Shown: positions 34,737 to 44,625 of the stretch, piece after piece
How the letters are laid out: each line of letters begins with the position of its first letter
Position numbering within the stretch: position 1 is the stretch's first letter
Source of the DNA: a bacterium
GTDB taxonomy: Bacteria; Bacillota_I; Bacilli_A; Izemoplasmatales; UBA1188
Assembly (NCBI GenBank): GCA_017960565.1
Contig: JAGCYY010000025.1
Coordinates: 1 to 61,634, forward strand
Direction: 5' to 3'
Length of the DNA stretch: 61,634 bases
Program-made: the position numbers and the translations under genes
Notes under the pieces: generated by a model
What the model was told of the DNA's origin: nothing
Database searches by the model: none
What the model saw: the letters and a program-made list of their open reading frames with translations, nothing else

Positions 34737-35993
34737 TTATTTCTCAGGCCTTTCTTTTCTCGAGTAATAATAATCAATTTCATCCTTCATATTTTGAGGA
34801 ATGATTCTTTTTACTGGCACTTTAACTGAGTTAATAATTCTTTCAGAAAAAGTGGTGATAAAATCACAGGTTCTATAATAATTTGCTTCACTTAAATGAC
34901 CCATCACATCATCATGAGAATGGATGGTTGCACCGCCTTGAGGAGCGAGTCTTGCGAAGGAAAGAGATGGAACTCCATTATCGGCAAATGGTGTTGAGTC
35001 ACTAGAATAAACACCTTGTGATACCTTTATTGGAAAACCCACTTCCATTCCAAGATAGTTTATATAATTTACTAGTGCTTCTTCCGCTGTTACACGGGCA
35101 ATATCGAATCCGATAGTTACACCAGTCATATCTACGTTGATATTTAATAGATAGTTTTCGAGTTCTTCTTGATGAGCTTTCGTATATGCTTTAGATCCTA
35201 GTAAGCCCATTTCTTCAGAACCGCACCAAATAAACTTAAGGGTTCTATCTGGTTTATGCTCACTAAAATATGCAAGCAGTTGCATTATTGTCACAGAACC
35301 AGTTCCATTATCATAAGCGCCTTTAGAATATGGTACAGAATCATAGTGCGCTGTGAAAGCGATGATTTCTTCTGGTTTTTTAGTCCCTGGAATAGTCGCA
35401 ACTACATTTCTTGATTTTTTTGTATATTCATCTTGAGAGAGGGTAATTGTTGCATATTTAGGATTTGCGATTATGAGTTTTTCTGCATCTTGTCCACTTA
35501 TAGCAACGCCAGGAATTTTACCAAGTGTATAATCTAATTCTCTAAGCTGATATGGGTCTAAATCGACTTCACTATTATCTTTGTAGAGATTTCCTATCGC
35601 TAGTATCATACCTACACAGCCTTTTTGAACCAATGTTTTATACATCTTGTGTGATGCCTTTTTACCATATATTAAGCATATTTTATTATTTACATCATAT
35701 AATTCTAATGCTTCTAAAGAATCGATATAAACAAATTCTCCAGTAATACCATTACTATCTGTAGAACCAGAAACACCAACTCCAACATAATTAAAATTTA
35801 ATGTTTTATCTGAAAAAGAGAGTTTTGCGTTTTTGATTTTATATCCATCTATATCAAAATCTTCTATTACAGCACTTACACCAAACTTTTCACATTCATC
35901 TTTTAGAATGTTTGCGGCTTTAAGTTCGTTTTCGCTTCCGCCAGTTCTTTCAAAATATAAATCATATAATAATTTAAAACTTTCATATTTCAT
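34737..35993 (-). CDS. M28-family zinc aminopeptidase
   Basis: The 418-residue protein has all M28 zinc ligands: His in FTAHYDSV, bridging Asp in AYDNGTGS, the Glu-Glu pair in GSEEMGLLGS, Asp in NVDMTG and His in TIHSHDD. A PA-type insert occupies about residues 90-190. It releases N-terminal residues from peptides; no signal peptide is seen, so it is probably cytoplasmic. The ATG at 35993 follows GAGGTGA; an in-frame ATG 11 codons upstream has no such site. Confidence 0.9.
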   Translation of the reverse strand: MKYESFKLLYDLYFERTGGSENELKAANILKDECEKFGVSAVIEDFDIDGYKIKNAKLSFSDKTLNFNYVGVGVSGSTDSNGITGEFVYIDSLEALELYDVNNKICLIYGKKASHKMYKTLVQKGCVGMILAIGNLYKDNSEVDLDPYQLRELDYTLGKIPGVAISGQDAEKLIIANPKYATITLSQDEYTKKSRNVVATIPGTKKPEEIIAFTAHYDSVPYSKGAYDNGTGSVTIMQLLAYFSEHKPDRTLKFIWCGSEEMGLLGSKAYTKAHQEELENYLLNINVDMTGVTIGFDIARVTAEEALVNYINYLGMEVGFPIKVSQGVYSSDSTPFADNGVPSLSFARLAPQGGATIHSHDDVMGHLSEANYYRTCDFITTFSERIINSVKVPVKRIIPQNMKDEIDYYYSRKERPEK

Positions 35994-36042
35994 ATAAGTC
36001 ACCTCTTGTATCTTATAGTTTAACATCTTTTTTCACAAAAAA

Positions 36043-36071
36043 ATATAGGAGAAAACTGAATTCTCCTATAT
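36043..36071 (-). terminator. Terminator of tuf
   Basis: ATATAGGAGAA (36043-36053) pairs perfectly with TTCTCCTATAT (36061-36071). TTTTTT follows on the minus strand. Confidence 0.92.
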
Positions 36072-36091
36072 CTTTTATTATCTTATTTTAA

Positions 36092-37282
36092 TTAAGAAAG
36101 TACGTCTGTAACTGTACCAGCACCTACAGTTCTACCACCTTCACGGATAGAGAACTTAGTTCCTGGTTCAAGAGCGATGTGGTGAATTAATTCAACAGTC
36201 ATGTTTACGTGATCACCAGGCATAACCATTTCTACACCTTCTGGGAGTTGGATAACGCCAGTAACGTCTGTAGTTCTGAAATAGAATTGAGGACGATAAC
36301 CATTTAAGAACGATGTATGACGTCCACCTTCTTCTTTAGTTAATACGTAAACTTCAGCTGTGAATTTGTTGTGAGGTTTAACTGATCCAGGTTTAGCAAT
36401 AACTTGACCACGAACGATTGATTCACGATCAATACCACGGAGTAATAAACCGATGTTGTCACCAGCTTCAGCGTAATCAAGAGTCTTCTTGAACATTTCT
36501 ACGCCAGTAGCTACTGATTCTTGAGTGTCTTTAATACCAACGATTTCTACCTTATCGCCAACTTTAACTTGACCTCTTTCTACTCTACCAGTTGCAACTG
36601 TACCACGACCAGTGATTGTGAATACGTCTTCAACAGGCATTAAGAATGGTTTAGCATTGTCACGTTCAGGAACGTCGAAATAGTTGTCAACAGCGTCCAT
36701 TAATTCTTGGATAGCTGGAGTGTAAGCTGGATCGCCTTCAAGAGCCTTTAATGCAGAACCTCTTACTACAGGGATTTCATCTCCTGGGAAGTTGTATTCG
36801 CTTAATAGATCTCTAACGTCCATTTCAGAGATGTCGATTAATTCTGCATCTTCTGGAGCGATTTGGTCAACTTTGTTTAAGAAAACGATGATTTTTGGAA
36901 CACCAACTTGTCTAGCAAGAAGGATGTGTTCACGAGTTTGAGGCATAACTCCATCTGGAGCTGATACTACGAGGATAGCGCCGTCCATTTGAGCAGCACC
37001 AGTGATCATGTTCTTTACATAGTCAGCGTGGCCTGGGCAGTCTACGTGTGCGTAGTGACGATTTTCAGTTTCATATTCGATATGAGCTGAGTTGATAGTG
37101 ATACCTCTAGCTTTTTCTTCTGGTGCTTTATCGATTTCATCGTATCTAGCCATTTTAGCTAAACCTTTACCAGCAAGATATAATGTGATAGCTGCTGTTA
37201 AAGTAGTTTTACCATGGTCAACGTGTCCGATAGTACCAATGTTTAAGTGTGGTTTGTTACGGATAAATTTTTCTTTTGCCAT
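36092..37282 (-). CDS. tuf: Elongation factor Tu
   Basis: The 396-residue GTPase has [10 protein letters not shown] (P loop), DCPGHADYV (switch II), NKVDQ and the intact domains 2 and 3 ending [10 protein letters not shown]. It delivers aminoacyl-tRNA to the ribosome. It is the last gene of the str cluster. It has its own promoter at 37335-37363 and an unusual 16-nt palindrome between GGAG and the ATG. Confidence 0.98.
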   Translation of the reverse strand: MAKEKFIRNKPHLNIGTIGHVDHGKTTLTAAITLYLAGKGLAKMARYDEIDKAPEEKARGITINSAHIEYETENRHYAHVDCPGHADYVKNMITGAAQMDGAILVVSAPDGVMPQTREHILLARQVGVPKIIVFLNKVDQIAPEDAELIDISEMDVRDLLSEYNFPGDEIPVVRGSALKALEGDPAYTPAIQELMDAVDNYFDVPERDNAKPFLMPVEDVFTITGRGTVATGRVERGQVKVGDKVEIVGIKDTQESVATGVEMFKKTLDYAEAGDNIGLLLRGIDRESIVRGQVIAKPGSVKPHNKFTAEVYVLTKEEGGRHTSFLNGYRPQFYFRTTDVTGVIQLPEGVEMVMPGDHVNMTVELIHHIALEPGTKFSIREGGRTVGAGTVTDVLS

Positions 37283-37298
37283 AAATAATTAATTATTT
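37283..37298 (-). promoter_or_regulatory. Palindrome between Shine-Dalgarno and start of tuf
   Basis: AAATAATTAATTATTT fills the whole distance between GGAG (37299-37302) and the tuf ATG. Folded as a 6-bp hairpin it would bring the otherwise distant (16 nt) ribosome-binding site close to the start codon. Confidence 0.55.
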
Positions 37299-37334
37299 CT
37301 CCTTTAATTTTTTATTATTTTTAATATCCTATTA

Positions 37335-37363
37335 ATTTTAACAAATAATCTAGATTATTTCAA
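37335..37363 (-). promoter_or_regulatory. Sigma-A promoter of tuf
   Basis: The minus strand reads TTGAAA (37358-37363), a 17-bp spacer and TAAAAT (37335-37340). It lies in the 90-nt gap after fusA, giving tuf independent expression. Confidence 0.75.
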
Positions 37364-37372
37364 TACATAACT

Positions 37373-39439
37373 TTAGCCATTTCTTTTCCTGATGATTTCA
37401 TCTTGAATAGATTTGGCTGCAGTTTCGTAGTGAGAAAATCTCATTGTTGATGTGCCTCGTCCTTGAGTTAGGCTTCTAAGAGCGGTTGTGTAGCCAAACA
37501 TATTAGCTAGTGGCACCATCGCAGATACCTTTGCATCAACCATTCTTGTTTCTTGACCTTCGATTCTTCCTCTTCTTTGAGTTAAATCACTCATGACAGC
37601 GCCTAGGTACACTTCAGGTACAACCACATCAACTGCCATAATTGGTTCTAATAATGTTGGTTTGCAGACATCTTTAGCATTTCTTAAAGCCATAGATGCT
37701 GCAATCTTGAAAGCAAGTTCACTTGAGTCGACTTCATGATATGAGCCGTCTACGACACTGCATTTGATATCCATCATTGGATAACCACAAAGCACTCCAG
37801 ATTCCATAGATTCTTCAAGACCTTTTTTAACTGCCTCTACATATTCTTTTGTGAGAACACCGCCTGTAGTTTTATCGAAAAATTCAAAACCTTTTCCAGG
37901 GTTAGGTTCAAATTCGATTGTACAATCGCCATATTGACCTTTACCACCTGTTTGTCTGATGAATTTACCTTCGACAGTTCCAGGAGCAGTAAATGTTTCA
38001 CGATAAGAAACTTGTGGATTACCAACATTGGCTTGAACTTTAAATTCTCTTTTCATTCTTTCAATAAGAATATCTAAGTGAAGTTCTCCCATTCCTGCCA
38101 GTATTGTTTGTCCAGTTTCCTTATCAGTGTAACTTTTAAAAGTAGGATCTTCTTCAGTTAATTTTTGAATAGCGTTAACCATTCTTTCTTGGTCTGCTTT
38201 AGTCTTTGGTTCAATCGCAAGCATTACAACTGGTTCAGGGAATGTCATTGATTCAAGAAGGACAGGATGATCGATAGCGCATAATGTTTGACCTGTAGTA
38301 GTGTTCTTTAGTCCAACTACAGCGACTATATCACCGCTATAGATATGATCGATATCTTCTCTTTCATCAGCATTCATAAGTAAGATTCTACCGAATCTTT
38401 CTTTTTGACCGGTCACAGTGTTTACTACAACTCCGCCTTTATCTAAGTGGCCTGAATATACTCTGAAATAAACTAGTTTTCCAACAAAAGGATCTGTCAT
38501 TACTTTAAAAGCTAAAGCTGCAAAAGGCGCATTATCTTCATAAGATAATTTAACTTCTGTACCATCTTTTTTTGTGGCCTTGACCATTTCAACATCAGAT
38601 GGAGATGGAAGATAATCGACGATTGCATCTAATAATAATAAGATTCCTTTGTTTTTGAAAGCTGAACCACAAAGCACTGGAAAGAAGTTTGCGGATAGAG
38701 TTGCTTTTCTTATTGCACGTTTTAGAACTTCTGTAGTTATATTTTCACCACCAAGATATAACTCCATTAATTCATCGTCAAAGTCAGATACAGCTTCTAT
38801 CAGTTCTTGTCTTTTTGAATCTACTTGTTCTTTGTAGTCGTTTGGAATATCTATTTCAGTTGGATTTTCTAATTTATCATCATGATATTCATAGGCTTTC
38901 ATCTCTACTAAATCGATGATTCCATTGAATTTATCTTCTGCACCAATTGGAAGTTGAATGGCTTTAGCTGTAGCGCCAAGCCTATCTTTAATTGATTTAC
39001 AAGATAATTCAAAGTCAGCACCGGCTTTGTCCATCTTATTAGAGAAGACTATTCTTGGGACTTTATATTCGTTTGCTTGCCTCCAAACTGTTTCAGTTTG
39101 CGGTTCTACGCCAGCCTGTGAATCTAAAACTGCGATGGCACCATCTAAAACTCTTAGTGATCTTTGAACTTCAACAGTGAAATCGACATGTCCTGGGGTA
39201 TCAATGATGTTAAATCTAGTGCTTTTCCAATATGTTGTCGTTGCGGCTGCAGTTATGGTGATACCTCTTTCTTGTTCCTCTTCCATCCAGTCAAGGACTG
39301 TATCACCATCATGGGTTTCACCCATTTTATGAATCTTACCTGTATAGAACAATATGCGTTCGCTTATTGTTGTTTTGCCGGCATCAATGTGAGCCATGAT
39401 TCCAAAATTACGGGTTTGATTCAAACTGTAATCACGCAT
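37373..39439 (-). CDS. fusA: Elongation factor G
   Basis: The 688-residue translocase is full length with [23 protein letters not shown], and domains IV and V ending in the typical [17 protein letters not shown] tail. It drives ribosomal translocation and, with RRF, recycling. GGAG lies 10 nt before the ATG. It follows rpsG by 21 nt in the str operon. Confidence 0.98.
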   Translation of the reverse strand: MRDYSLNQTRNFGIMAHIDAGKTTISERILFYTGKIHKMGETHDGDTVLDWMEEEQERGITITAAATTTYWKSTRFNIIDTPGHVDFTVEVQRSLRVLDGAIAVLDSQAGVEPQTETVWRQANEYKVPRIVFSNKMDKAGADFELSCKSIKDRLGATAKAIQLPIGAEDKFNGIIDLVEMKAYEYHDDKLENPTEIDIPNDYKEQVDSKRQELIEAVSDFDDELMELYLGGENITTEVLKRAIRKATLSANFFPVLCGSAFKNKGILLLLDAIVDYLPSPSDVEMVKATKKDGTEVKLSYEDNAPFAALAFKVMTDPFVGKLVYFRVYSGHLDKGGVVVNTVTGQKERFGRILLMNADEREDIDHIYSGDIVAVVGLKNTTTGQTLCAIDHPVLLESMTFPEPVVMLAIEPKTKADQERMVNAIQKLTEEDPTFKSYTDKETGQTILAGMGELHLDILIERMKREFKVQANVGNPQVSYRETFTAPGTVEGKFIRQTGGKGQYGDCTIEFEPNPGKGFEFFDKTTGGVLTKEYVEAVKKGLEESMESGVLCGYPMMDIKCSVVDGSYHEVDSSELAFKIAASMALRNAKDVCKPTLLEPIMAVDVVVPEVYLGAVMSDLTQRRGRIEGQETRMVDAKVSAMVPLANMFGYTTALRSLTQGRGTSTMRFSHYETAAKSIQDEIIRKRNG

Positions 39440-39460
39440 AAATTAAATTCTCCGTATTTA

Positions 39461-39931
39461 TTAAACACGATAGTGAGCGAAAGCTTTGTTAGCTTCAGCT
39501 TGTCTATGAACTTCATCTCTCTTCTTGCATGCTCCACCTAAGTTGTTAGATGCATCAAGAATTTCTTTAGCGAGCTTTTCAGCCATAGTTTTTTCGTTTC
39601 TTAGTCTAGCATAACTTACTAACCATCTTAAACCAAGGGCGATCTTTCTTTCAGGTTTAACTTCCATTGGTACTTGGTAGTTTTGTCCACCGATTCTCTT
39701 TGCTTTAACTTCGAGAACTGGCATGATGTTGTTTAATGCTTGTTCGAATACTTCATTAGGGTTCTTTCCTGATTGTTCAGCAATAATATCGAAAGCACCG
39801 TATAATATTGACTGTGCAGTACCCTTTTTACCTGATACCATCATTCCATTGATGAGTCTTGTGACTAATTTAGAATTGTAAATTGGATCTGGTAATACGT
39901 CTCTTTTTGGCACATTCCCTTTACGTGGCAT
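39461..39931 (-). CDS. rpsG: 30S ribosomal protein S7
   Basis: The 156-residue protein aligns end to end with bacterial uS7: [16 protein letters not shown], the [11 protein letters not shown] beta arm and the [18 protein letters not shown] tail that contacts 16S rRNA. GGAGG precedes the ATG. It lies 16 nt after rpsL. Confidence 0.98.
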   Translation of the reverse strand: MPRKGNVPKRDVLPDPIYNSKLVTRLINGMMVSGKKGTAQSILYGAFDIIAEQSGKNPNEVFEQALNNIMPVLEVKAKRIGGQNYQVPMEVKPERKIALGLRWLVSYARLRNEKTMAEKLAKEILDASNNLGGACKKRDEVHRQAEANKAFAHYRV

Positions 39932-39947
39932 GTTTCTTACCTCCTAA

Positions 39948-40370
39948 TTAGCCGATCTTAACGCCGCTCTTCTTAGCGCCGTATTTTGATCTAGCTTGTT
40001 TTCTTCCATCAACGCCTAGAGTATCTAATGTTCCTCTGATGATATGATATTTAACACCAGGGAGATCTTTAACTCTACCGCCTCTGATTAATACTACAGA
40101 GTGCTCTTGGAGCTTGTGTCCGACGCCAGGAATGTATGCTGTAACTTCAATTCCACTTGTTAATCTAACACGAGCGTATTTTCTCATAGCTGAGTTAGGT
40201 TTCTTAGGTGTCATTGTTGCAACACGTGTACATACACCTCTTTTTTGAGGCGAATCAATTGATGTATACTTACTCTTTAGAGTGTTATAGCCAATTGATA
40301 AATGTGGTGATTTAGACTTTTTGATTTTGTCTTGTCTGCCGTTTCTTACTAATTGATTAATTGTAGGCAT
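39948..40370 (-). CDS. rpsL: 30S ribosomal protein S12
   Basis: The 140-residue uS12 has the decoding-centre loop [17 protein letters not shown], with the lysine that is wild type for streptomycin sensitivity, and [13 protein letters not shown]. It is the first gene of the str operon, with AAAGGAG before the ATG and a structured leader upstream. Confidence 0.98.
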   Translation of the reverse strand: MPTINQLVRNGRQDKIKKSKSPHLSIGYNTLKSKYTSIDSPQKRGVCTRVATMTPKKPNSAMRKYARVRLTSGIEVTAYIPGVGHKLQEHSVVLIRGGRVKDLPGVKYHIIRGTLDTLGVDGRKQARSKYGAKKSGVKIG

Positions 40371-40454
40371 GATTCTCCTTTCTTGCTCACACTTCCAGGA
40401 AGTGCGGAAATTACATTTTTATATGGGGTATTTAGCCCCTACGCTTCACAGCGT
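40371..40454 (-). promoter_or_regulatory. Structured 5' leader of the str operon
   Basis: The roughly 80-nt leader holds three consecutive hairpins that are GC-rich for this genome. They are ACGCT/AGCGT (40441-40445 with 40450-40454), GGGG/CCCC (40425-40428 with 40436-40439) and CACTTCC/GGAAGTG (40390-40396 with 40398-40404). A ribosomal-protein autoregulatory site is likely but not a recognised family. Confidence 0.5.
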
Positions 40455-40459
40455 TATAT

Positions 40460-40488
40460 ATTTTATATTAAAATATTTTTTAAGTCAA
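40460..40488 (-). promoter_or_regulatory. Sigma-A promoter of the str operon
   Basis: The minus strand reads TTGACT (40483-40488), a 17-bp spacer and TAAAAT (40460-40465). Confidence 0.85.
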
Positions 40489-40601
40489 GAAATTATTTTT
40501 CTGAATTGATATTTTTGTACTTAATTAAGATTTTTTTGTTATAAATATAATCACATATCTAGGTGTATCGTTTTTTTGTGTATTTTTTTTCAAAAAAATT
40601 C

Positions 40602-40630
40602 TTTAAAAGTGAGGCGAAAACTTGTATAAT
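40602..40630 (+). promoter_or_regulatory. Promoter of the small membrane-protein gene
   Basis: TTTAAA (40602-40607), a 17-bp spacer and TATAAT (40625-40630) precede the AGGAGG at 40652-40657 on the plus strand. Confidence 0.65.
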
Positions 40631-40670
40631 ATTAGTATACAAAATTGTTTTAGGAGGCGATATAGCTGTT

Positions 40671-40889
40671 ATGGCAAAAGGTGGAAGCGATTATTTTGGA
40701 TTAGGAAGACTCGTTAGTCTTATCCTTGCTATTATCCCAGTTACATCTTGGGTATGCGGAATCATCACTAGAATTCAAGATGGTAAGATCTTAGCTGCTA
40801 TTATCCGTATTTTCTTCGGATTTAACATCATCTGGATCTTAGACATCATCTTCATGGTTCTAAACGGAAAGATTTTCAGACTCTTCTAA
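40671..40889 (+). CDS. Small two-helix membrane protein, unknown function
   Basis: The 72-residue protein has a short polar start (MAKGGSDYFGLGR) and two hydrophobic helices (about 13-33 and 41-64) separated by TRIQDGK. The ATG at 40671 is the first Met after the ribosome-binding site, although the spacing of 13 nt is long. The gene has its own promoter and a very strong terminator, so it is clearly an expressed unit. It sits opposite in strand between rpoC and rpsL. No family is recognised. Confidence 0.8.
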   Translation: MAKGGSDYFGLGRLVSLILAIIPVTSWVCGIITRIQDGKILAAIIRIFFGFNIIWILDIIFMVLNGKIFRLF

Positions 40890-40902
40890 TAAGTTAGAAA
40901 GA

Positions 40903-40938
40903 AACAAAAACAAGAACGTCCTCGTTCTTGTTTTTGTT
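40903..40938. terminator. Strong bidirectional terminator, 16-bp stem
   Basis: AACAAAAACAAGAACG (40903-40918) pairs perfectly with CGTTCTTGTTTTTGTT (40923-40938). It serves the small plus-strand gene and, from the other side, rpoC (stop at 40969). Confidence 0.92.
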
Positions 40939-40968
40939 TTGCTTTATATAATTACTTATATATACAAA

Positions 40969-43900
40969 TTATTGATTGTAGTCATCAAAAGTATCTTCTT
41001 CTTGTTTGTTTAATCCTTCATATTCGAGCTTAGTTGTTTGAAGGATACCAGTACCAGCAGGAATTAGACCACCGATGATTACATTTTCTTTTAAACCTTT
41101 TAGATAATCTGTTGCACCAGCTATTGCAGCATCAGTGAGAACTTTTGTTGTTTCTTGGAATGAAGCAGCTGATAAGAATGAATCACTTCTTAAGGCAGCT
41201 TTTGTGATACCAAGAATGATAGGAGTTGCAACTGCAGGTTTCTTGCCACTTAGAAGAGCTTCTTTATTGGCATCTGCATAGTGGTTAGATGAAATTAATG
41301 AGCCAGGGAGAAGTGCAGTATCACCTTCAAGTTGAACTACGAGTCTCTTTGTCATCTGACGAACAATAATTTCAATATGTTTATCGTTTGGTTCAACACC
41401 TTCTTTAGAATAAACTTTTTGAATTTCTCTAATGATGTATTGTTGAACTGTTTCAATATTAGTAGCTTTTAAGAGTTGTCTTAAGTTGATTGAACCTTCA
41501 GTAAGTTGTTGGCCTGATGCAACTTCTTGACCTTCTTTTACTAATAGAGTAGCTGCAGCTTGATGAGGATAAGTTTTAGATTCTATAGTACCAGTAACAG
41601 TGATTGAGTTAGCACCTAAAGATACTTTACCAGCGAATTCAGCGATTAAAGCTTCACCTTTTGGAGTTCTTGCTTCAAATAATTCTTGAACACGAGGTAG
41701 ACCTTGTGTGATATCACCACCAGCGACACCGCCCGTATGGAAAGTACGCATTGTGAGCTGTGTTCCTGGTTCACCGATTGATTGTGATGCGATAACACCT
41801 ATTGCTTCACCTACTTCAACTATTTCATTAGTAGCGAGATTACGTCCATAGCATTTTACACAGATACCATTGTGTGAATTACATGTACATACTGTTCTAA
41901 TACCTACTGATTTTATACCAGCATCTACAATGTTCTTCGCTATATCTTCTGTGATATATTCGTTCTTTCCAATTAACACTTCGCCTGTAGTTGGATTGAT
42001 ACAATCTTTATATGCATATCTACCAAGGATACGATTATATAGAGATTCGATTGGGTGTTTTGGATCTTCTTTGTTTTCGATTTCTGATACCATTACACCT
42101 CTATCAGTACCACAATCATATTCTCTAATTGCTACATCTTGAGATACATCTACAAGTCTTCTTGTAAGATATCCAGAGTCAGCTGTCTTTAAAGCTGTAT
42201 CTGTTGAACCTTTTCTTGAACCATGTGTTGATACGAAGAATTCACGCATTGATAAGCCTTCACGGAAACAGTTGGTGATTGGGATTTCAATTGCTCTACC
42301 TTTAGTATCGTTCATAAGTCCACGAACGCCAGCAAGTTGTGAGAAGTTAGATGTGTTACCACGGGCACCAGAATCAAGCATGATGAATAAGTTGTTGTCT
42401 GTGAAGTTCTTTCTTAGATTCTTGATTAATTCATCAGTGATCTGTTTATTTGCTTCTTTCCATACTTTATTTGTGACAAGTCTATATCTTTCTTCGTTAG
42501 TAATTTCGCCAAGTTCATACCATTCGTTATATTTATCGACTCTTTCTTGAGCTTTTTTAACGATTTCGTATTTAGGTTTATATACTTCGATATCGAATGC
42601 AGATACAGTAATACCTGAAACTGTTGAGTAATGGAAGCCGAGGTTTTTGATACGGTCTAACATCTTAGATGTTTCGTTTGTTTTATATTTTGCGAATGTT
42701 TGAGCAATAACTTTACCTAAGAACTTTTTACCAAATGGTTTTGTAACACCTTTTGGATTATCATCACTCTTGCGACTTTCATCTAAGTTTTTGATATATT
42801 CTTTGATATTTGTTCCTGACTTTACAAAATAAATATCAGGAGTTTTGTTTATTAGATTGTCATCAGATGGTTCATTGATATATGGGAAACCTTTGACAAG
42901 TTCAGCATTGAATATAACTTTACCATATGTGGTAATGATATAGTCATTCGCATGTTCTACAGGCATTTCAAATGGAAGTGAAGATGCTTTAAATGCTATT
43001 CTTGTATGAAGAGTAATCTGATGATTTAGATAAGCCATTTCGGCTTCATCTCTATCTTTGAAAGCTCTACCTTCTCCTTCTTCACCAGGTTGTTCCATAG
43101 TGAGGTAGTAGTTACCAAGTACCATATCTTGTGATGGCATAGCGACAGGTTTACCATCCTTAGGGTTTAAGATATTTGATGATGCAAGCATCATTACTCT
43201 TGCTTCAGCTTGAGCTTCTTCTGATAGAGGAACGTGGATTGACATTTGGTCACCATCGAAGTCAGCATTGAATGCTGGACATGCGAGTGGATGAAGTTGA
43301 ATAGCCTTACCATCGATTAGAATTGGTTCAAATGCTTGAATACCAAGTCTATGAAGAGTTGGAGCACGATTTAAAAGGACAGGGTGTTCTAATACTACAG
43401 CTTCGAGTGGGCCCCATACTTTATCATCTTTATTGTCGATTAATCTCTTAGCGCCTTTAACGTTTGTAGAAATACCTTGTCTCATTAATTCGTGGATAAC
43501 GAATGGTTTAAAGAGAATTAAGGCCATTTCTCTTGGAACACCACATTGATGCATTTGAAGAGATGGACCAACGACGATAACTGAACGTCCTGAGTAGTCT
43601 ACACGTTTACCAAGAAGATTTTGTCTAAAACGACCTTGTTTACCACGTAATTGATCAGAAAGGCTCTTGAGTGGATGATTTCTTTCTGAGACAGCGGCTT
43701 TTTTACCTCTTTTAGAGTTATCGATTAGAGCGTCAACTGCTTCTTGAAGAAGTCTCTTTTCGTTTTTAGTGATCAAATGTGGTGCATTTGAATCACTTAA
43801 TTTTTTGAGACGATTGTTTCTGTTTAAGATTCTTCTATAGAGGTCATTTAAACCAGTGGTTGCGAATCTACCGCCATCTAGTTGTACCATAGGTCTTAGA

Positions 43901-44613
43901 TCTGGTGGTATAACTGGTAGGATTGTGAGAACCATCCATTCTGGACTGTTGTCAGAATTTTTGAATGATTCAACAACAGCTAGTCTCTTGACAGCTCTTT
44001 CGCGTTTTTGTTTAGAAGCACTCTTGAGATCTTTTCTTAAAGAATTAACTTCGGCTTCAAGATCAAGTTTTCTAAGTAAAGCTAGGATAGCTTCGCCACC
44101 GGTTTTAGCATTGAATCTATTTCCATATTTATCATATTTTTCTTTGAATTCAAATTCAGTTAAGATTTGTTTGAATTCTAGGTCAGTTCCTTCACCAGCA
44201 TCGATTACTATATAAGATGCGAGATATACTACTTCTTCAAGTTCACCAGCCTTAATATCTAATAATAAGGCAAGTTTAGATGGAGTACTCTTAAGATACC
44301 AAGTATGTACTACTGGAGCTGCGAGAGTGATGTGACCCATACGTTCTCTTCTAACTTTAGATTCAGTTATTTCAACTCCACAGATAGGACATTTCTTATT
44401 TTCAATATTAGTGTTCTTTTTTGATTTAGAAGGGCAAGAACATTGATAATCTTTTACAGGACCGAAGATTTCTTCAGCGAAAAGACCGCCTCTTTCTGGT
44501 TTTAAAGTACGATAGTTGATTGTTTCGTGGTTCAATACTTCGCCAAAAGACCAAGATTTTATTTCTAAAGGTGATGCAAGTCTTATTTTAAGATGTGAAT
44601 AGTTTTGACTCAT
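40969..44613 (-). CDS. rpoC: RNA polymerase beta' subunit
   Basis: The 1214-residue subunit has the N-terminal zinc site (CSCPS...CPICG), and the catalytic NADFDGDQM with three Mg2+-binding Asp. It also has the second cysteine set (CGTDRG...[15 protein letters not shown]) and the trigger loop region [18 protein letters not shown]. The length is typical for Firmicutes. It follows rpoB by 12 nt as an rpoBC operon. Confidence 0.98.
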   Translation of the reverse strand: MSQNYSHLKIRLASPLEIKSWSFGEVLNHETINYRTLKPERGGLFAEEIFGPVKDYQCSCPSKSKKNTNIENKKCPICGVEITESKVRRERMGHITLAAPVVHTWYLKSTPSKLALLLDIKAGELEEVVYLASYIVIDAGEGTDLEFKQILTEFEFKEKYDKYGNRFNAKTGGEAILALLRKLDLEAEVNSLRKDLKSASKQKRERAVKRLAVVESFKNSDNSPEWMVLTILPVIPPDLRPMVQLDGGRFATTGLNDLYRRILNRNNRLKKLSDSNAPHLITKNEKRLLQEAVDALIDNSKRGKKAAVSERNHPLKSLSDQLRGKQGRFRQNLLGKRVDYSGRSVIVVGPSLQMHQCGVPREMALILFKPFVIHELMRQGISTNVKGAKRLIDNKDDKVWGPLEAVVLEHPVLLNRAPTLHRLGIQAFEPILIDGKAIQLHPLACPAFNADFDGDQMSIHVPLSEEAQAEARVMMLASSNILNPKDGKPVAMPSQDMVLGNYYLTMEQPGEEGEGRAFKDRDEAEMAYLNHQITLHTRIAFKASSLPFEMPVEHANDYIITTYGKVIFNAELVKGFPYINEPSDDNLINKTPDIYFVKSGTNIKEYIKNLDESRKSDDNPKGVTKPFGKKFLGKVIAQTFAKYKTNETSKMLDRIKNLGFHYSTVSGITVSAFDIEVYKPKYEIVKKAQERVDKYNEWYELGEITNEERYRLVTNKVWKEANKQITDELIKNLRKNFTDNNLFIMLDSGARGNTSNFSQLAGVRGLMNDTKGRAIEIPITNCFREGLSMREFFVSTHGSRKGSTDTALKTADSGYLTRRLVDVSQDVAIREYDCGTDRGVMVSEIENKEDPKHPIESLYNRILGRYAYKDCINPTTGEVLIGKNEYITEDIAKNIVDAGIKSVGIRTVCTCNSHNGICVKCYGRNLATNEIVEVGEAIGVIASQSIGEPGTQLTMRTFHTGGVAGGDITQGLPRVQELFEARTPKGEALIAEFAGKVSLGANSITVTGTIESKTYPHQAAATLLVKEGQEVASGQQLTEGSINLRQLLKATNIETVQQYIIREIQKVYSKEGVEPNDKHIEIIVRQMTKRLVVQLEGDTALLPGSLISSNHYADANKEALLSGKKPAVATPIILGITKAALRSDSFLSAASFQETTKVLTDAAIAGATDYLKGLKENVIIGGLIPAGTGILQTTKLEYEGLNKQEEDTFDDYNQ

Positions 44614-44625
44614 TACATAATCCTC

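Noticed and set aside
42272-42550. Plus-strand open frames inside rpoC and rpoB
   Set aside because: They are antisense shadows of highly conserved genes without start signals.
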